Below are positions 21,090-23,938 of a stretch of 23,938 nucleotides of DNA, in pieces. Made by a program: the position numbers and the translations under genes. Position 1 is the stretch's first letter. The number at the start of each line of letters is the position of its first letter. Source of the stretch: LMEP-6097 sp049314535 (GTDB lineage: Bacteria; Cyanobacteriota; Vampirovibrionia; LMEP-6097); the NCBI GenBank assembly GCA_049314535.1, contig JBMOEX010000026.1:1-23938 (forward strand), given 5' to 3'. Under the pieces are notes generated by a model. That model was not told where the DNA came from. It saw only the letters and a program-made list of their open reading frames with translations, and did not search any database.

Positions 21090-22355
21090 TTAAAGACTAC
21101 GTTTTGGTGGAATTAAAATATTAGCCAGAAGCAGACCTGCTACTATCGCCATCCCAGTAAAGAATACTCTTATTAAAAGATTTAAACCAAGTACTGTATT
21201 ATCTTCTAGTACTAATGTTAAGCCTTTAAGCCCCATGCTGCCAGGAACTAATAATGTGATTCCTGGTAAAAGTATCGTAATCGCTGGATGTTTAAGGTAA
21301 CGAGCGTATAGGCTACCTGCTAGACCTACTATTAAAGCTGCGATGAAGGTCGGAGCGAATGGATTGCTAAGGTAAAAAGAACAGATCTTAAAAATACCAA
21401 AACCAAAAAAAGATGAGAGCATTATCCACTTAATATCTCGAAAACGGGCTTCTAGAAGGAAGGTGAAGCCTATTGAAGCGAAGAGTATGGCTACAGCTAA
21501 TATACTAAATGGGTGTTCTGCTTTTAAGCTGAGCTCAATTACTGGGTTTGTAAAGAAAAGTTGACCTACGAAAATCCCCATAATTAAACCAAAAACTAGT
21601 TTTAATAAAATCATCACAGCGCCCATTAGGCGAGCGGTTCCTGAAACTAAATTTTCTGTAGCTAGTTCTGCCATTGAGACAGTGAGGCTTACTCCTGGAA
21701 CAAGATATACTAGAGATGAGATATTCACGAGGTTGCTATTTAATTCACTAGCCAAGTGGAAAGAAGCAGCTAAGTGAGAGCATATGTGAGTAAATAAAGA
21801 GATGATAAAGGCAAGTATGAACTCTAATGAACGATCAATGTTAAAGGCTTTGGCTAAATAATTAGTGATGAAACCTACTATTAATCCACCGACTCCTGAA
21901 GCTAGAAGCTCTATTGGACTCCCAGAGAAAATGATGGCAACAGCTAAAGCTACTAAGCCATAGGAGAGGGTTTTTAACCATGATGGGTAGTTTGCTTTTT
22001 TGCGATTAATCGCAGAGAGTCGCCTGTGAGCTGCTTCTACGTTTAGTCCGTTTTCAATTAAGCTATCTCCAAGTTCATCAAGCAAAGATAATCGATCTAA
22101 ATTAACATCACCAGGTTTTAGTCTTTTAGCGACTTGTAATCTTTCACCTTCTTCTGATTCAAGTGATAATAATAGTAATGTTGGAGTCGAAAAGACATCT
22201 ATCTTTACTTTTAAAGCACTTGCGATATTAGTCATCACGCTCTCTAAATTATGGGCAGCTAAACCATGCTTGTGTAAAGCAAGACCATAATCGGTGAGGA
22301 AATTAACTGTAGCAGGGCTGAGTGGCATAGCAAGTTGTATGCTTAATTCTCGCAT
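21090..22355 (-). CDS. ThrE-like threonine/serine exporter (two-domain form)
   Basis: This 421-residue inner membrane protein combines the two ThrE-family halves. Residues 1-~125 are the soluble N-terminal part, beginning LATVNFLTDYG-like (PATVNFLTDYGLALHKHGLAAHNLE), with RLSLLDELGDSL later. Five or so membrane helices follow (~131-265), including the family-like LVYLVPGVSLTVSMAELATENLVSGTARL (~215-243). The C-terminal half (~280-421) adds about five more helices, with a second PGITLLVPGSMGLKGL motif that mirrors the first. Such proteins export threonine and serine, probably driven by the proton gradient; the actual substrate here is not known. It is divergent from the ATP-grasp gene by 55 bases. 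It might be unrelated to that cluster, or it might serve it as an exporter; the former is more likely. Confidence 0.88.
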   Translation of the reverse strand: MRELSIQLAMPLSPATVNFLTDYGLALHKHGLAAHNLESVMTNIASALKVKIDVFSTPTLLLLSLESEEGERLQVAKRLKPGDVNLDRLSLLDELGDSLIENGLNVEAAHRRLSAINRKKANYPSWLKTLSYGLVALAVAIIFSGSPIELLASGVGGLIVGFITNYLAKAFNIDRSLEFILAFIISLFTHICSHLAASFHLASELNSNLVNISSLVYLVPGVSLTVSMAELATENLVSGTARLMGAVMILLKLVFGLIMGIFVGQLFFTNPVIELSLKAEHPFSILAVAILFASIGFTFLLEARFRDIKWIMLSSFFGFGIFKICSFYLSNPFAPTFIAALIVGLAGSLYARYLKHPAITILLPGITLLVPGSMGLKGLTLVLEDNTVLGLNLLIRVFFTGMAIVAGLLLANILIPPKRSL

Positions 22356-22410
22356 GTAATTTAAGATTTTTAATTTGGGAATAGTAACTTAGTAGGAGTT
22401 GGTTTTAATC

Positions 22411-23295
22411 ATGGTTTGCGTTGCTATTATTGGTGGTGAAAAAGATTTTAATTTAATTAGGTTGGTGACAGCACTTGCTGATAATAAAATTGATTTAAAG
22501 CTTATTTTGTTTGGTGATAATAGCTCTCATAAATTTCATTATGACCTGAAGGCTAAACAGTTACTTGTAAATGGAGATTTTTTTGAACCTACAGCCGTGT
22601 TTAATCGTACTGATGTTTTTAAATATCTTGAAACTAATAACGCAAAAGATGATGATATTGCACGAAATTGGAAGCAAGCTTTTTCTGCTTGGCTTTTAGC
22701 TAATCAAGAAGTGAAAGTTTTTAATCGAAACCTTCTTGCTAATTCTTTTTTTCAGAAGATATATGCCTTGCACCTCGCTCAAGAATTAAATATCCCTATT
22801 CCAGATACTTTTATTAGTAATTCTATAAATGACCTCAATCCTTTAATTCAAAAGCAAAAGATGATTTATAAGCCTATTTCTGGTGGTGACTATACCAAGG
22901 AGTTAAAAGAGTTTGACTTAAACATTTATCGAGAGGGGGTTACACGAAGTCCTCTTATTTGTCAGAACTATTTACAGTATCCTGAATTAAGGGTTTTTAA
23001 AGTAGGAAGTCATTTCTTTAGTTTTGAAATAAATTCTGAATTGATTGATTATCGTGAGAATAATCAGGCTAATTCCATGCGTTGTGTACCTAACGATGAG
23101 GCTTTAATTGAAAAATTGGATAAGCTTAATTCTAAGTTAGGTTTAAATTTTTCAGCCTGTGATCTTAAGTATTGTAATCTCAGTCAAGAGTTTAAATTCC
23201 TAGAAATAAATACTAGCCCAATGTTTGCTGGCTTTGATCGAATTTGCAATGGGCAAATCTGTGATGCAATGATAGAGTACCTTATTGCCGCTTGA
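22411..23295 (+). CDS. ATP-grasp ligase of the MvdD/RimK type, candidate graspetide macrocyclase
   Basis: This 294-residue protein has an N-terminal Rossmann-like half (MVCVAIIGGEKDFN, FNRTDVFKYL at ~64-73) and an ATP-grasp half. ATP and metal residues are seen at MIYKPISGGD (Lys154), YPELRVFKVGSHFF (Glu192, Arg194), NFSACDLKY (Asp251) and FKFLEINTSP (Glu265, Asn267). The layout resembles MvdC/MvdD and PsnB, which form ester or amide links between side chains of ribosomal peptides, more than ribosomal RimK. ATG 22411 is chosen because TAGGAG ends 12 bases before it; an upstream TTG would touch that site. The gene converges, with ten bases between, on a repeat protein bearing TTxxxxEE units, the likely substrate. 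A different peptide ligation is possible if that link is wrong. Confidence 0.85.
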   Translation: MVCVAIIGGEKDFNLIRLVTALADNKIDLKLILFGDNSSHKFHYDLKAKQLLVNGDFFEPTAVFNRTDVFKYLETNNAKDDDIARNWKQAFSAWLLANQEVKVFNRNLLANSFFQKIYALHLAQELNIPIPDTFISNSINDLNPLIQKQKMIYKPISGGDYTKELKEFDLNIYREGVTRSPLICQNYLQYPELRVFKVGSHFFSFEINSELIDYRENNQANSMRCVPNDEALIEKLDKLNSKLGLNFSACDLKYCNLSQEFKFLEINTSPMFAGFDRICNGQICDAMIEYLIAA

Positions 23296-23305
23296 TAGTC
23301 CAGTA

Positions 23306-23938
23306 CTACTCTTGAGCCTCAGATCGCGTCCTTTGAAACTCTATATTTTCTACATCCTTTGCAATATTTATTTCACTGCCATTGGTTTTATGAATATACT
23401 TTCTATTGCCAGTTCGAGCATCTATTGATAACTTGTAATCAGCCTCATCTCCTCTTATCGTCACGGTGTCATCACCTGAGCCACCCTTGATAGAGATTGA
23501 TCCTTGTGATTGTTCATTGACGAAAATATTGTCATCACCTTGACCAGCACGAATCTTAGAGCCACCCGAATTAGAGCCTAGTGTAATGCTGTCATCACCA
23601 GACCCTGTTCTAATAATATTATTCCTACCATTACTGGAGACTTGGTCTGCACCAGCTCCAGTAATGATTCTATTCATGTTCCCGTCATTGTAAATTAAAT
23701 CATCTCCTCTACCACTATTTATATTATTGTTATTGCCGACGCTATCAATGAAATCATTTCGTTTAGAGCCCTGAATTCTTTGGTTATCGCGGCCATAATT
23801 GTAAATATTATTGTCATAGAATGGCGGCAGACTGTCTTCTTCCTCGCCCATGGCGAAAGTAGTTAATTCTGGTGGCGGCAGGCTATCATCTTCCTCTCCC
23901 ATGGCTAAAGTAGTCATTTCTGGCGGTGGCAGACTGTC
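23306..23938 (-). CDS. graspetide-like core repeats fused to an RTX calcium-binding domain (5' end outside window)
   Basis: The frame is open to the right edge, so the start is missing. The ATG at 23915-23917 lies inside a repeat unit and is not a credible start. Visible from the N-terminal side are an end fragment DSLPPPE, then MTTLAMGEEDDSLPPPE, then LTTFAMGEEEDSLPP. These are 17-residue units with the spacing TTxxxxEE known for plesiocin-type graspetide cores. From about FYDNN onward the chain becomes an RTX-like beta-roll with GRGDDLIY, GAGADQVSS, GSGDDSITL, GQGDDNIFV and GGSGDDTVTI, at roughly 18-20 residue spacing. A common RTX closing module follows (EADYKLSID to DVENIEF). Such domains bind Ca2+ and often accompany type I secretion. 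The adjacent ATP-grasp enzyme would esterify Thr side chains to Glu/Asp in the repeats. No leader peptide is visible. Confidence 0.8.
   Translation of the reverse strand, partial: DSLPPPEMTTLAMGEEDDSLPPPELTTFAMGEEEDSLPPFYDNNIYNYGRDNQRIQGSKRNDFIDSVGNNNNINSGRGDDLIYNDGNMNRIITGAGADQVSSNGRNNIIRTGSGDDSITLGSNSGGSKIRAGQGDDNIFVNEQSQGSISIKGGSGDDTVTIRGDEADYKLSIDARTGNRKYIHKTNGSEINIAKDVENIEFQRTRSEAQE
23829..23938 (-). repeat. 51-bp tandem repeat encoding the core units
   Basis: Units start at 23829, 23880 and 23931 (AGACTGTC, AGGCTATC, AGACTGTC), exactly 51 bases apart, and the third is cut by the window edge. Differences between units are mostly at codon third positions, so the protein repeat is under selection rather than freshly copied. 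Confidence 0.88.

Noticed and set aside
22399..22410. TTG start for the ATP-grasp gene
   Set aside because: The TTG directly touches the GGAG, leaving no spacing; ATG 22411 has a usable distance.
23318..23340. Possible further repeat copy at the 3' end of the RTX gene (CCTCAGAT and TTTGAAACT)
   Set aside because: The two short matches to copy B are separated by different spacing and could be chance; too weak to list as a feature.
23306..23917. Complete gene starting at the ATG 23915-23917
   Set aside because: The frame stays open to the window edge and the seven codons before that ATG (DSLPPPE) repeat the end of the repeat unit, so the real start is outside the window.
1..23938. CRISPR array or tracrRNA for the Cas9
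   Set aside because: I found no regularly spaced 24-47 base repeats with unique spacers. The dispersed elements are kilobases apart, and the gaps next to cas9 are only 50 and 64 bases.
1..23938. Insertion sequence, prophage or integrase
   Set aside because: No transposase, recombinase or phage structural gene is present in any frame I examined.

Overview
The window is AT-rich and gene-dense and looks like the chromosome of a diderm (Gram-negative) bacterium. Lnt, which acylates lipoproteins for an outer membrane, sits among ordinary housekeeping genes: trxB, gmk, ruvC, icd, plsX, gyrA, HU, panC and yqeK. The exact taxon cannot be read from the sequence. YqeK with an E. coli-type NADP-Icd, Lnt, a ThrE-like exporter and a possible cyanobacterial-style graspetide pair make the Melainabacteria/Vampirovibrionia side of the Cyanobacteria a reasonable but unproven guess.

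Layout. At 1-720 the tail of an unknown + strand gene meets a DUF4160/DUF2442 pair. At 719-4069 is a complete Cas9 of 1116 residues with all catalytic residues in place. No cas1, cas2, CRISPR array or obvious tracrRNA is visible with it, and it is directly divergent from trxB. At 5.1-6.7 kb is the ruvC-nfeD-gmk operon (minus strand). Lnt follows at 6.8-8.4 kb, then a convergent AAA/DUF4143 ATPase at 8.4-9.8 kb. icd (minus) has a sharp promoter and a very long terminator. At 11.3-13.1 kb a two-gene ATPase plus DUF4276 cassette, a likely defence module, is inserted between icd and the gyrA-plsX operon. HU, an unknown protein, an O-methyltransferase, panC and yqeK fill 17.2-21.0 kb, followed by a ThrE-like exporter.

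The most exciting part is the right edge. An ATP-grasp ligase (22411-23295) of the MvdD/RimK type converges on a gene that runs off the window (23306 to beyond 23938). That gene encodes tandem 17-residue repeats with the spacing TTxxxxEE, the motif of plesiocin-type graspetides (omega-ester peptides), followed by an RTX-type calcium-binding beta-roll. This would be a graspetide whose core repeats are fused to an RTX domain.

A second unusual theme is a family of short dispersed elements with imperfect inverted ends, recognised by a core like GCAGAAATTGGAGTT followed by CGCTACACG. Five clear members and two weaker ones lie mostly at gene 3' ends. Several supply stop codons or C-terminal residues of neighbouring genes, and one is inserted in frame inside the O-methyltransferase, much as Rickettsia palindromic elements do.
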